In this document: in pieces, positions 52,026-61,007 of the stretch
Layout of the letters: each line of letters starts with the position of its first letter
Numbering within the stretch: position 1 is the stretch's first letter
Source of the DNA: MWDV01 sp002070715
Lineage (GTDB): Bacteria; Verrucomicrobiota; Verrucomicrobiia; Limisphaerales; MWDV01
Direction of reading: 5' to 3'
NCBI GenBank assembly: GCA_035411585.1
Contig: DAONTI010000014.1
Location: forward strand, 1 to 64,000
Length of the DNA: 64,000 bases
Program-made: the position numbers and the translations under genes
The notes under the pieces: model-generated
Seen by the model: only the letters and a program-made list of their open reading frames with translations
Databases searched by the model: none
What the model was told of the DNA's origin: nothing

Positions 52026-52573
52026 ACGTGATTCCCACCCTGTTGATCCTATTGATGGCCCTTGTGGTCGCGTTTGCGCAGGCGTGGTGGGGCGGTCTGC
52101 GCGGATGGATCGGAGTCCAAGTGGACTTGTTGCCGGCTCTCATGGTGTGTGCCGCGTTGCAAACCCGTCTGGCCACCGTCGCGTTGCTGGCCGTGTTCGG
52201 CGGACTCGGTTTCGACGCGCTCTCCGCGAATCCCTGGGGGATTTCCATTCTGCCGTTGTTCGTGGTCGGCCTGGGCTTGTACGCATGGCGGGGGTTGATT
52301 TTGCGCCAGCAGGCGTTTGCGCAATTCATGCTAGGTCTAGCGGCCTGCGGCGTGGTCCCGCTGCTGACCTTGCTGCTGCTGCTGACGGCGGGTTATGCGC
52401 CTTTGGTGGGCTGGGGCACGGTCTGGCAACTGGCGGTCATGGCCTTGGTCGGCGGCAGCCTGACGCCGCCGCTCTGCCGGTTCTTCGAGGCGGGACAACT
52501 GGCCCTGAGTTACCGCCGGCATACGCAATCCAGTTTTCGCCCCGACCGGGACATCCGACGGGGGCGCCGGTGA
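52022..52573 (+). CDS. mreD: Rod-shape determining protein MreD-like
   Basis: A 183-residue polytopic protein with about five to six hydrophobic segments. Sequence conservation in MreD is weak, and the call rests on topology, size and position. The ATG overlaps the mreC stop (ATGA) and the gene lies between mreC and the PBP2 gene. The cytosolic tail (YRRHTQSSFRPDRDIRRGRR) is basic. It probably stabilises the MreC-RodA-PBP2 complex. Confidence 0.82.
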   Translation: MNVIPTLLILLMALVVAFAQAWWGGLRGWIGVQVDLLPALMVCAALQTRLATVALLAVFGGLGFDALSANPWGISILPLFVVGLGLYAWRGLILRQQAFAQFMLGLAACGVVPLLTLLLLLTAGYAPLVGWGTVWQLAVMALVGGSLTPPLCRFFEAGQLALSYRRHTQSSFRPDRDIRRGRR

Positions 52574-52576
52574 GCC

Positions 52577-54610
52577 ATGTTGATTTTTGACCAACTGAAA
52601 AAAAACGATCCGCCGCTCCGCGCGTTGACGCTGGGCGTGTTGATCGGGTTGGGCGTGTTGCTCGTCGGATTGTGGTGGGTGCAGATTGTTTTGGCGCGCG
52701 GGTATCAGGCCAGTTTGGAGACGCAATCGTTCCGCACCGTGCGCGTGCCGGCGCCGCGCGGCCGGATTCTGGATCGTCACGGCGTGGCGCTCGCGGAGAA
52801 CCGTCCCCGGTTCAACATCGGACTTTATCTGGAGGAACTCAGTCCGCAGTTCCGGGCGACGTACCAGCAGGCGCGCCCCCGGCAGGTGATCACGAATGCC
52901 CTGCCCGCCTGGACCCGCTGGCTGGGCTTCCATACCGTCAAGACCCAGTACGTGAAACTCAACCGCGCCGAGTCCGACGCCTTGCAATGGGCGGTGCGCA
53001 CCGCAGTGGTCAGTAACACGGTGGCGGAACTGGCGACCCGCCTGCAGCAACCCGTCCCGTTCGATCCCGCCCAATTCCGGCGGCATTACCAATCGCGCCG
53101 GGCGCTGCCCTATCCCGCGCTGGTGGACCTGGCCCCGGTGCAGGTGGCGCGGTTTCAAGAACAAGACGCCGGGCTGCTCGCGGCCGATCTCGAAATCCAG
53201 TCCCTGCGGGTTTATCCCTTCCAAGCCACCGCCGCGCACGTGCTCGGTTACCTGACCAGCGATGACACCTCGCATCCGGGCGAAGAGGCGTCCCCCTCCT
53301 ATCGGTTGCCGGACTATCGCGGATTGGTGGGCATCGAAGGCGGTTACGACGCGCAGTTGCGGGGACGGGCGGGGGCAAAATCGGTGTTGGTCAACATCCT
53401 CGGCTACCGTGAGTCCGAGGTGGTTTGGAGCGCCAACGAACCAGGGCGGAACGCCGTGCTGACCTTGGACGTGCGGATGCAGAAGGCGGCGGAACAAGCC
53501 TTGGTCCGTTCCGGTGTCAATGTCCGCGGCGCGGCGGTGGTGATGGACGTGCGCAATGGGGATATTCTCGCCCTGGCGTCTGTGCCCGCGCCGAATCCCA
53601 ACCATTTCGTGCAGGGGTTTCCGCCGGGGGAACTGGCCAAGCTGAACCACCCCACCCTGCGCCCGCAGATCAATCGCGCCACACAGGAACACTATGCGCC
53701 GGGTTCGATTTTCAAAGTGATCGTGGGTCTGGCCTGCTTGGAGAACGGCTTGAATCCGCGCGCCACTTATCGCGTGCAACCGAATCCGGCAAACCCGGGG
53801 CGCGGCATTATCTACGTGGGCCGGCGCTCGTTTCGCGATCTGGCGTCGCCCGGGGATTACGATTTCCGCCGCGCCCTGCTCAAGTCCAGCAACGCGTATT
53901 TCATCGCCCAAGGCCTTCAAGTGGCGGGGATTGAGAACATTGTGAAACTCGGCCAGCGACTGCACCTGGGCGAACGCGTCAACCTGGGCACCCGCCAGGA
54001 AACCGCCGGCGTTTTTCCCTCACTGCGCCAAGTCACCGGCGGCAACTGGCGCGACGGCGACACGGCGAATCTCTGTCTGGGTCAGGGACCGATTGCGGTG
54101 ACGCCCTTGCAGATGGCAGTGATGACAGCGGCGATTGCCAACGGCGGCACCGTGTTTTGGCCGCGGTTGGTGGCGCGATTGGAAGCACGGACGGATGAGG
54201 CCGGGCCGGCAACTGCGGAGGAAACCTTCCCCGCCGCCCGGGTGCGGAACACTTTGGGGGTGAGCGACCGTAGTTTGCGCTGGCTGCATGAAGCCATGCT
54301 GGCGGATACCGAGGACCCGGAAGGGACCGCCTACAAACCGTTCCGCGAATACTATCGCCAGCCGCACGCGTGGCGGGTGTGCGGCAAAACCGGGACGGCG
54401 CAGGTCATGGACGCCCATAACCGCCTGACCGGACACACCACTTGGTTCATTGCCTACGCTCCCTACGAAGCGCCGCGTTACGCGGTGGTGGTCATGGTGG
54501 AGGATGGCGGATCGGGCGGCGGCACGTGCGCCCCCATCGCCCGCGATATTTTCACCGCCCTGCAGCGCCTCGAAACCGGCGGGGCCAATGGGTTGGCCTA
54601 CACTCCCTGA
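52577..54610 (+). CDS. mrdA: Penicillin-binding protein 2 (class B transpeptidase)
   Basis: A 677-residue D,D-transpeptidase of the elongasome. One N-terminal transmembrane helix (TLGVLIGLGVLLVGLWWV) is followed by the pedestal domain with RGRILDRHGVALAENRPRF. The transpeptidase domain has the three penicillin-binding motifs: SxxK in YAPGSIFKVIVGL, SxN in LLKSSNAYFIAQ, and KTG in CGKTGTAQVMD. LLGRAGAKSVL-type and VRGAAVVMDVRNGDILALAS segments are typical of PBP2. It starts 3 bases after mreD and ends 1 base before rodA. Confidence 0.96.
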   Translation: MLIFDQLKKNDPPLRALTLGVLIGLGVLLVGLWWVQIVLARGYQASLETQSFRTVRVPAPRGRILDRHGVALAENRPRFNIGLYLEELSPQFRATYQQARPRQVITNALPAWTRWLGFHTVKTQYVKLNRAESDALQWAVRTAVVSNTVAELATRLQQPVPFDPAQFRRHYQSRRALPYPALVDLAPVQVARFQEQDAGLLAADLEIQSLRVYPFQATAAHVLGYLTSDDTSHPGEEASPSYRLPDYRGLVGIEGGYDAQLRGRAGAKSVLVNILGYRESEVVWSANEPGRNAVLTLDVRMQKAAEQALVRSGVNVRGAAVVMDVRNGDILALASVPAPNPNHFVQGFPPGELAKLNHPTLRPQINRATQEHYAPGSIFKVIVGLACLENGLNPRATYRVQPNPANPGRGIIYVGRRSFRDLASPGDYDFRRALLKSSNAYFIAQGLQVAGIENIVKLGQRLHLGERVNLGTRQETAGVFPSLRQVTGGNWRDGDTANLCLGQGPIAVTPLQMAVMTAAIANGGTVFWPRLVARLEARTDEAGPATAEETFPAARVRNTLGVSDRSLRWLHEAMLADTEDPEGTAYKPFREYYRQPHAWRVCGKTGTAQVMDAHNRLTGHTTWFIAYAPYEAPRYAVVVMVEDGGSGGGTCAPIARDIFTALQRLETGGANGLAYTP

Positions 54611-54611
54611 C

Positions 54612-55820
54612 ATGTACGACGCCCTCCTCAACGAACGCCAGTCGCGCTTGGACAAACTCCAAGCGGGCGCGGTGCTGGGATTGATGCTGGTGGGCGCGTT
54701 GTTTGTGTACAGCGCCACGATGGTGAACGAAGCGGCGCAGCTCGCGCCGTTGCTGCAGCAGAGTTGGTTCCGGCAATTGTTGTGGTACGCCGTGGGCGCG
54801 GGCGGGGCGCTGGCGTTGTGTCTGGTGGACTATCAAACCCTGGCGCGTTGGTCGTTGGTGGCGTACGGCATCACGCTCGTGTTGTTGCTGGCGGTGTTGA
54901 TTCCCGGTGTGGGATCGGTTCGTTACGGCGCGCGCCGCTGGCTCGACCTGGGATTTTTTCAGTTCCAACCCTCGGAATTTGCGAAACTGGCGGTGGTGCT
55001 CGCTCTGGCGCATTTCCTGAGCCGGCCCCGCGAGGAATTGAAGACGGCGGCGGTGTACTGGAAGGCCATCGGTCTGATGTTGCTGCCGTTCGCGCTGATT
55101 CTAAAGGAGCCGGATCTGGGCTCCGCCATTGTCCTGCTGCCCACCGGGCTGGTGATGATGTACGTGGCCGGCGTGCCGCGGCGGTTCCTGCTGCGGTTGG
55201 TGGGCGGCGTCGGCATCGTGATGACGCTGTTCCTCGTGGACGTGCTCTTCGCCCCGCCTCATTGGCAGATCAAGCTGGAGGATTATCAGCGGCGGCGGTT
55301 GCAGGTCTATTTCGGCATCCGTTCCATTCCCCCGGACGCCACGCCGGCGGAACGGCAGCGGTTGCTGAACGAGTATCGCGATTATTTTCATAACATTCGA
55401 CAGGCGCTCATCTCCGTCGGCTCCGGTGGGTTGACGGGCAAGGGCTGGCGGCAGGGCACTCAGAATGCCCTGGGTTATCTGCCGCGGGCCGTGGCGCACA
55501 ACGACTTCATCTTCTCTGTCATCGCCGAGGAGAAGGGATTTGTCGGCAGCGTGACGGTGCTCACGCTGTATGCGGTGGTCCTGTTCACCGGAATCCGGAT
55601 CGCCGGCCAGGCGCGCGACCGCCTGGGAAGGTTGCTGGCTGTGGGCGTGGTGACCCTGCTCTTCAGCCAGGTTTTCATCAATATCGGCATGAACATTCGC
55701 CTCATGCCCGTGACGGGCGTCCCGCTGCCGCTGCTTTCCTACGGCGGATCCTCAGTGGTCGGCTCGTTGATCGCCATGGGCTTGATGCAAAACGTGTACA
55801 GATACCGAAAAGGTTATTGA
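54612..55820 (+). CDS. rodA: Peptidoglycan glycosyltransferase RodA (SEDS family)
   Basis: A 402-residue polytopic membrane enzyme that polymerises lipid II with PBP2. Ten hydrophobic segments are visible. SEDS motifs include GARRWLDLGFFQFQPSEFAK, LILKEPDLGSAIVLLPTG, the long periplasmic loop with SGGLTGKGWRQGTQN and HNDFIFSVIAEEKGFVGS, and the C-terminal PVTGVPLPLLSYGGSSVVGS. The catalytic Asp candidate lies in the loop TNALGY..AHNDFIF. The open frame reaches back into mrdA, but ATG 54612, one base after the mrdA stop, is the natural start. Confidence 0.96.
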   Translation: MYDALLNERQSRLDKLQAGAVLGLMLVGALFVYSATMVNEAAQLAPLLQQSWFRQLLWYAVGAGGALALCLVDYQTLARWSLVAYGITLVLLLAVLIPGVGSVRYGARRWLDLGFFQFQPSEFAKLAVVLALAHFLSRPREELKTAAVYWKAIGLMLLPFALILKEPDLGSAIVLLPTGLVMMYVAGVPRRFLLRLVGGVGIVMTLFLVDVLFAPPHWQIKLEDYQRRRLQVYFGIRSIPPDATPAERQRLLNEYRDYFHNIRQALISVGSGGLTGKGWRQGTQNALGYLPRAVAHNDFIFSVIAEEKGFVGSVTVLTLYAVVLFTGIRIAGQARDRLGRLLAVGVVTLLFSQVFINIGMNIRLMPVTGVPLPLLSYGGSSVVGSLIAMGLMQNVYRYRKGY

Positions 55821-55822
55821 TT

Positions 55823-57787
55823 ATGAGTGAACGCAATTTTTCGCGGCGCCGCCGCGGCATGCGGTTTCGGCCGGCCGGCGGTTTGAGCGCCACGCCCCGC
55901 CAAAAGGCGGAGGCGCGGGAGGCCCGCGCGGCGACTACCCGCCGCGACGTCGTCGCTTCGGAAAAACTTTTTGAACGGCGGCATGAACATGAAATCGAAC
56001 GGGCGCAAAACATCGCCGCCGGGTTGCCGCCCGATGGTGTGCCGCCGGCTCCGCCGGGCGCCGCGCCCGCGCGGACGGCCCAGCCGGCCGATTCCCCGGC
56101 GGCCACGGCGCGGATGAAGGAGAAGCCGTATCAACCCGTGCCCATCCCCGAGCCGCCGCCCAAGGGCATCGTTGACACCCTGCGCAGCGCGGCCAACAAG
56201 ATCGTGCAAAAGGTGCAACGGTTGCTGAAGCCCACCCCCAAAACGCACAAGGAAATCATCATCAACGCCGAATCGTTGGAGACCCGGGTGGCCATCCTGG
56301 AGGACGGCAAGCTGGAGGAATTCAACATCGAGCGCACCACCGAGGAACGGCTCGTGGGCAGCATCTTCAAGGGCCGCGTGCGCAATCTGGAGGAAGGCCT
56401 CAAAGCCGCGTTTGTGGACATCGGTTTTGAGAAGAACGCCTTTCTGCATTATTGGGACATCGTCCCGAATCAGTTCGACAGCAGCGTGGAAATCGTGGAC
56501 CGCGGCGGCCGCAAACGCGACAAGCCGAAGATTACGCAGAAAGATGTACCGCGCCTGTACCCGCCGGGCAGTGATCTGATCGTGCAGGTCACCAAGGGGC
56601 CGATCGGCACCAAAGGCCCGCGGGTCACCACCAACCTGGTGCTGCCCGGGCGGTATCTCGTGCTGCTGCCGCAAGCCGATCAAAGCGGCATTTCGCGCAA
56701 GATCGAAAGCCAGCAGGAACGCCAGCGGTTGAAGAAAATTCTGCGGGAACTGGCGATCCCGGACGGCATGGGCGTGATCATGCGCACCGCCGGGGAGGGC
56801 CAGCAAAAACGGTACTTCGTGCGCGACCTCGCCTGGTTGCTCCAGGAATGGCACGGGATCACCGAACGCATCAAGGCCCAGCCCACCGCGACCTGTGTTT
56901 TTCAGGAACCGGACCTGATTGATCGCACGGTCCGCGATTTTCTCACCGAGGACGTGGAGCGCATTGTGGTGGATCATCCCAAGGCGGAGGAACGCATGCG
57001 CGAAACCATCGCGCGGATTTCCCGCCGGTCGGCCAACAAGGTGAAGTTCTATAACGATTCCCAGCCGGTGTTTGACCGGTTCGGCATCAGCCGGCAGCTC
57101 GACAACGCCTTTGCGCGCACGGTTCATCTCAAGAGCGGCGGCTACCTCGTGGTGGATGAAACCGAGGCGCTCGTGGCCATTGACGTGAACACCGGACGGC
57201 AGAAGGGCGGCAAGGATCAGGAAGCCACCATCCTCCTCACCAACCTGGAAGCCGCCGAGGAAATCGCCCGGCAGTTGCGCCTCCGCAACATGGGCGGCCT
57301 GATCGTGCTCGATTTCATTGACATGAAATCGCGCCGCGACCAGCAAAGCGTGTATCAAAAGGTCAAGGAGGGGCTGCGCCGGGACCGCGCCAAAACCCAT
57401 GTGCTGCCCATCTCGCAACTGGGCCTCATGGAAATGACCCGCCAACGTCATTCCGAGAGCGTGTATGACGCCGTCTATGATGATTGCCCGTATTGCAAGG
57501 GGCGGGGCCGCGTCAAGAGCGCCCTGAGCATGAGCGTGGAAATCCAGCGCAAACTGGGGGAAATCCTCAAGAAACGCGCGCGGGACGAGTCGGATTTCCA
57601 ACTGCGCATCGTCGTGCATCCGAAAGTGCTCGAACGACTGCGCACCCAGGACGAAAAACTCCTGATCGAAATGGAGAAGCGTTACTTCGGCAAACTCTCC
57701 TTCCGGGCCGATCCTGGGTTGCATGCGGAACAATTCAAAATCCTCAACGCGCTCAACAACGAGGAACTCGCCAGCCACGGCAGTTGA
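55823..57787 (+). CDS. rng: Ribonuclease E/G
   Basis: A 654-residue endoribonuclease for rRNA and mRNA processing. A ~140-residue basic, proline-rich N-terminal extension is unlike E. coli RNase G and may contact RNA or membrane. The S1 domain spans ~155-260 with GSIFKGRVRNLEEGLKAAFV. The DNase-I-like catalytic domain has VAIDVNTGR and GLIVLDFIDM with both metal-binding Asp residues. DDCPYCKGRGRV is the CPxC zinc-link. There is no C-terminal degradosome scaffold. It starts 2 bases after rodA, the frequent bacterial synteny of rng downstream of mre/rod genes. Confidence 0.93.
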   Translation: MSERNFSRRRRGMRFRPAGGLSATPRQKAEAREARAATTRRDVVASEKLFERRHEHEIERAQNIAAGLPPDGVPPAPPGAAPARTAQPADSPAATARMKEKPYQPVPIPEPPPKGIVDTLRSAANKIVQKVQRLLKPTPKTHKEIIINAESLETRVAILEDGKLEEFNIERTTEERLVGSIFKGRVRNLEEGLKAAFVDIGFEKNAFLHYWDIVPNQFDSSVEIVDRGGRKRDKPKITQKDVPRLYPPGSDLIVQVTKGPIGTKGPRVTTNLVLPGRYLVLLPQADQSGISRKIESQQERQRLKKILRELAIPDGMGVIMRTAGEGQQKRYFVRDLAWLLQEWHGITERIKAQPTATCVFQEPDLIDRTVRDFLTEDVERIVVDHPKAEERMRETIARISRRSANKVKFYNDSQPVFDRFGISRQLDNAFARTVHLKSGGYLVVDETEALVAIDVNTGRQKGGKDQEATILLTNLEAAEEIARQLRLRNMGGLIVLDFIDMKSRRDQQSVYQKVKEGLRRDRAKTHVLPISQLGLMEMTRQRHSESVYDAVYDDCPYCKGRGRVKSALSMSVEIQRKLGEILKKRARDESDFQLRIVVHPKVLERLRTQDEKLLIEMEKRYFGKLSFRADPGLHAEQFKILNALNNEELASHGS

Positions 57788-57791
57788 AGCG

Positions 57792-59264
57792 TTGATCGAG
57801 TGCGCGTCCCCTCCGGCCTTGGGGCGCGGGGTCGTCGCCACCGGCCCCGCGTCCTCTGAGCACAGCGCCGCCGCTTGGAGAAAGCCGGCGCGGTGGGGGT
57901 GGCTGCTGGCGGTGTTGTGGCTCCTTTGGGGGATTACGGTCCAGGCCGGGCCCCGTCTGAATTTCATCTTTATTCTTGTGGATGATCTCGGATGGACGGA
58001 CCTGGGCTGCCAGGGATCCACCTTTTATGCCACCCCGCATATTGATCAACTGGCGCGGGAGGGCATGCGCTTCACCCAAGCCTACGCCGCCTGCACCGTC
58101 TGTTCCCCCTCGCGCGCGTCGCTCCTGACCGGCAAATATCCCGCGCGGCTGCACATCACGGATTGGATCAAGGGCCATGTGCGGCCGCACGCCCGGTTGC
58201 GCGTGCCGGATTGGACCATGCACCTGCCGCGGGAGGAACGCACCTTGGGGGACGCTTTCCGGGAGGCCGGATACATCACCGCGAGCATTGGCAAATGGCA
58301 TCTGGGCGGCCCGGAGTTTTACCCGGAACACCACGGCTTTGATGTGAACATCGGCGGCAATGACCGCGGCCATCCGCCCAGTTATTTCCCGCCCTATCAA
58401 CTGGCGAATCTCCCCGATGGTCCGCCGGGCGAGTTTCTATCCGACCGGTTGACGGCGGAAACGCTGGCGTTCATTGAACAGAACCGGACCCGACCGTTCT
58501 TCATCTATCTTGCGCACTACGCCGTTCACACCCCGCTCATGGGCAAACCGGAGGTGATCGCCAAATACCAGGCGCAAGCCGACCCGCGGCAGCCGCATCA
58601 CAACCCCCAATACGCCGCCCTCGTGGAAAGCGTGGACGACAGCGTGGGCCGCATCCGTGCCTGCCTCGATGCTTGGCAGCTCGCGGAAAACACGGTGATT
58701 TTTTTCACCTCGGACAACGGTGGACTGACGGTGCGCAAGGTCACCAGCAACCATCCGTTGCGCGCGGGCAAGGGGTCCGCGTACGAAGGCGGCGTGCGCG
58801 TGCCGTTGCTGGTCCGGTGGCCCGGGGTCACGCCGCCCGGCAGTCTGTGCACCACCCCCGTCATCACGCCCGATTTTTATCCCACGCTGCTTGAGATGGC
58901 CGGATTAAAACCCGCCCGGCACCAAGTCATTGATGGACGGAGCTTGGTGCCGCTGTTGCGTCAGCGGGGCGCGTTCCGACGTAACGCCCTTTACTGGCAC
59001 TATCCCCATTATCATCCCGGCGGGGCCACGCCCTACAGTGCGGTGCGGGCGGGCGATTGGAAGTTGATTGAGTTTTTCGAGGATCAACACGTGGAGCTTT
59101 ACCATCTGCGTGACGACCTCGGCGAAGCAAACGATCTGGCCGCCACGCACCCGGCCAAAGCCCGGGCCTTGCGCCGCCAACTTCACTCCTGGCGCCAATC
59201 AGCGGGCGCCCAACTTCCCACGCCGAATCCCGACTTCGACGCGGCGCATCCTGACCGCAAGTAA
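57792..59264 (+). CDS. Exported sulfatase (formylglycine-dependent)
   Basis: About 490 residues. A signal (WGWLLAVLWLLWGITVQA) precedes LNFIFILVDDLGWTDLGC, the metal-binding aspartate pair. CTVCSPSRASLLTGKYPARL has the C-x-P-S-R sulfatase motif, whose Cys (about residue 104) is converted to formylglycine. IGKWHLGG and FTSDNGGLT complete the active site. The C-terminal YHLRDDLGEANDLAATHP is typical of arylsulfatase-like enzymes. It would desulfate an algal or host glycan. The start is uncertain: ATG 57723 is in frame but overlaps rng by 65 bases, while TTG 57792 follows the rng stop. Known substrates are not predictable from this. Confidence 0.88.
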   Translation: MIECASPPALGRGVVATGPASSEHSAAAWRKPARWGWLLAVLWLLWGITVQAGPRLNFIFILVDDLGWTDLGCQGSTFYATPHIDQLAREGMRFTQAYAACTVCSPSRASLLTGKYPARLHITDWIKGHVRPHARLRVPDWTMHLPREERTLGDAFREAGYITASIGKWHLGGPEFYPEHHGFDVNIGGNDRGHPPSYFPPYQLANLPDGPPGEFLSDRLTAETLAFIEQNRTRPFFIYLAHYAVHTPLMGKPEVIAKYQAQADPRQPHHNPQYAALVESVDDSVGRIRACLDAWQLAENTVIFFTSDNGGLTVRKVTSNHPLRAGKGSAYEGGVRVPLLVRWPGVTPPGSLCTTPVITPDFYPTLLEMAGLKPARHQVIDGRSLVPLLRQRGAFRRNALYWHYPHYHPGGATPYSAVRAGDWKLIEFFEDQHVELYHLRDDLGEANDLAATHPAKARALRRQLHSWRQSAGAQLPTPNPDFDAAHPDRK

Positions 59265-59453
59265 CCGGTCACCACACGATAAGCAACGCACGCCGTTGCC
59301 CGGATTGTTCGCGGAGACCGCGGCATGGTTCGGCTCGCAGATTTCGCTGGAAAAATCATCCGCCCGCTGACGGTGTTGCTACTCGAAAGGAAACTTGGAT
59401 TCCTTCAACACCATCAAATCACGGGCGGCTGTTGGGGAACGACTATTGAAGAC

Positions 59454-59530
59454 TGGTACGCGGGGCGGGGGTCGAACCCACAACCTTCGGCTCCGGAGGC
59501 CGACGCTCTATCCAATTGAGCTACCCGCGC
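59454..59530 (-). tRNA. tRNA-Arg (anticodon CCG)
   Basis: A 77-base cloverleaf on the minus strand. The acceptor GCGCGGG pairs with CCCGCGT (one G-U), D-arm GCTC/GAGC, anticodon stem TCGGC/GCCGA with loop CTCCGGA (anticodon CCG, codon CGG), and T-arm GTGGG TTCGACC CCCGC. Discriminator A and an encoded CCA end the gene. CGG is a useful codon at this GC content. Confidence 0.95.
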
Positions 59531-59641
59531 AACTGGCCGCATCCTAGAATATCCCCCGGTGCGGAGCAATCCCTTTGCGGCCCGAACCGCGGGTTGATTT
59601 TTCGCGTGTCATTGGGAGATGTCTGAATTACAACGCCTCGT

Positions 59642-60352
59642 ATGACACACAGCACGCGGCTCAAGGATCAGCCGGCCAGCGAGCGGCCCCGCGAACGGCT
59701 CGTGGCCCAGGGCGCGGGGGCGTTGAAGAACGCCGAACTGATTGCGATCCTGCTCCGCACCGGCTGCCAGGGCATGAACGCCGTCAAGGTGGGCGAGCGA
59801 TTGCTGGCCCAATACGGATCGTTGCAGGAACTGGCCCGGGCGTCGGTGGACGATTTGCGCCGGGTGAAAGGGATCGGGCGCGACAAAGCGGTGACCCTGG
59901 TGGCGGCCTTCGCGCTGGCGCAGAAGATGGCGGCGGATTTACAGCGGGAATCGCCCATTCTCGACAACCCGGAGGCGGTCGCCGATTTGATGCGCGAAGA
60001 CGGTCGCTTCCGGCCCGTGGAAACCTTGTTCGCGTTGTTGCTCAACAGCCGTCGGCGCCTGATCCGGGTGGAGCAGATTTCGCAAGGCACCCTCGACACC
60101 ATCCTGGTTCATGCGCGGGAAGTGTTCAAAGCCGCGATTGCCGCCAATGCCGCCCGGATCGTGTTGGTGCATAACCATCCCAGCGGCGACCCCACGCCTT
60201 CGGAGGCAGACATCAAAGTCACGCGTGACCTCATCCGGGCCGGGCATTTGCTTAAAATCGAAGTGGATGACCACCTCATCCTCGGCCGGAAAACTTCGGA
60301 GCGGGACCAGGATTACGTGTCGTTGCGGGAATTGGGTTACTTCTACACGTAA
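59642..60352 (+). CDS. radC: RadC/YeeS-type JAMM-domain protein
   Basis: A 236-residue protein. The N-terminal helix-hairpin-helix-like part has KNAELIAILLRTGCQG and LRRVKGIGRDKAVTLVAAF. The C-terminal JAMM metalloprotease-fold domain has the metal signature HNHPSGDPTPSEAD (~173-186). LLNSRRRLIRVEQISQGTL is the usual preceding strand. It is historically called a DNA-repair protein; the biochemical role is unsettled. It is complete and divergent from the tRNA gene. Confidence 0.93.
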   Translation: MTHSTRLKDQPASERPRERLVAQGAGALKNAELIAILLRTGCQGMNAVKVGERLLAQYGSLQELARASVDDLRRVKGIGRDKAVTLVAAFALAQKMAADLQRESPILDNPEAVADLMREDGRFRPVETLFALLLNSRRRLIRVEQISQGTLDTILVHAREVFKAAIAANAARIVLVHNHPSGDPTPSEADIKVTRDLIRAGHLLKIEVDDHLILGRKTSERDQDYVSLRELGYFYT

Positions 60353-60390
60353 CGACGAGAACGGGGTCGGGGCCGCGCTGAACCCTTGAG

Positions 60391-60870
60391 TCAATACCCC
60401 AGTCGTCCCAGCTCGGCTTGCAGGGCGAGTTGGAATTCCTGCACGTCTTCGGGCGAGGGTTGGTAGTCTTGCTGCGCGGGCACCACGCCGAGCCGGCCCA
60501 TGGGGTCGAGATACCAATCGCCTTGTTGCCCGTCGCTGAAGGTGACCTTTCCGCTGGCGAGCGCCCCGGAACGGGTCAGCTTGTCCACGCTCACGGAAAC
60601 GCCGCCGGCGGGCAGCGGATCGGAATCCGGATTGGCGGGAGCGGAGGGTGCCGCTGCTTCGGGTGCGGGCGGGGGTGGCGGAGCCGGTTCGGGATCCGGC
60701 GGGATTACGCGGAGATCATCCACCAGCAGGCGAACCTCCATGTACGTCAGCGCCAGGCCGAATTCCGCGGCGAGGCGGTTTTGCACTTCGGAAAGCTTCA
60801 TCCCCGCGGCAATCCAGGCCGCGACTTGTTGGCGTTGGGCATCGGTCAATGGCATACGGTCGCCGGCCAT
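60391..60870 (-). CDS. Conserved-looking hypothetical protein with proline-rich linker
   Basis: About 159 residues, unassigned. An N-terminal helical unit (LTDAQRQQVAAWIAAGMKLS, EVQNRLAAEFGLALTYMEVR, LLVDDL) resembles a small DNA-binding or oligomerisation helix-turn-helix. A run of PDPEPAPPPPPAPE follows, then a beta domain (VSVSVDKLTRSGALASGKVT, DWYLDPMGRLG). Starts at 60870 (MAGDRMPLTD) and 60855 (MPLTDAQ) are both plausible; the longer frame to 60999 overlaps the hisC promoter region. It is divergent from hisC. Confidence 0.6.
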   Translation of the reverse strand: MAGDRMPLTDAQRQQVAAWIAAGMKLSEVQNRLAAEFGLALTYMEVRLLVDDLRVIPPDPEPAPPPPPAPEAAAPSAPANPDSDPLPAGGVSVSVDKLTRSGALASGKVTFSDGQQGDWYLDPMGRLGVVPAQQDYQPSPEDVQEFQLALQAELGRLGY

Positions 60871-61007
60871 TTTGGCGGACGGGCGGCGAATGGAAATGAA
60901 ATTCTTTCCCGCCGGCGGAACCGCACCCGGCGGACCGCAGAACCGCGCGACCCGCTTTGATTTCGCGGGGCTCGACATTTCGGCGCGTTTCGGTTTCAAT
61001 GGGCGCG

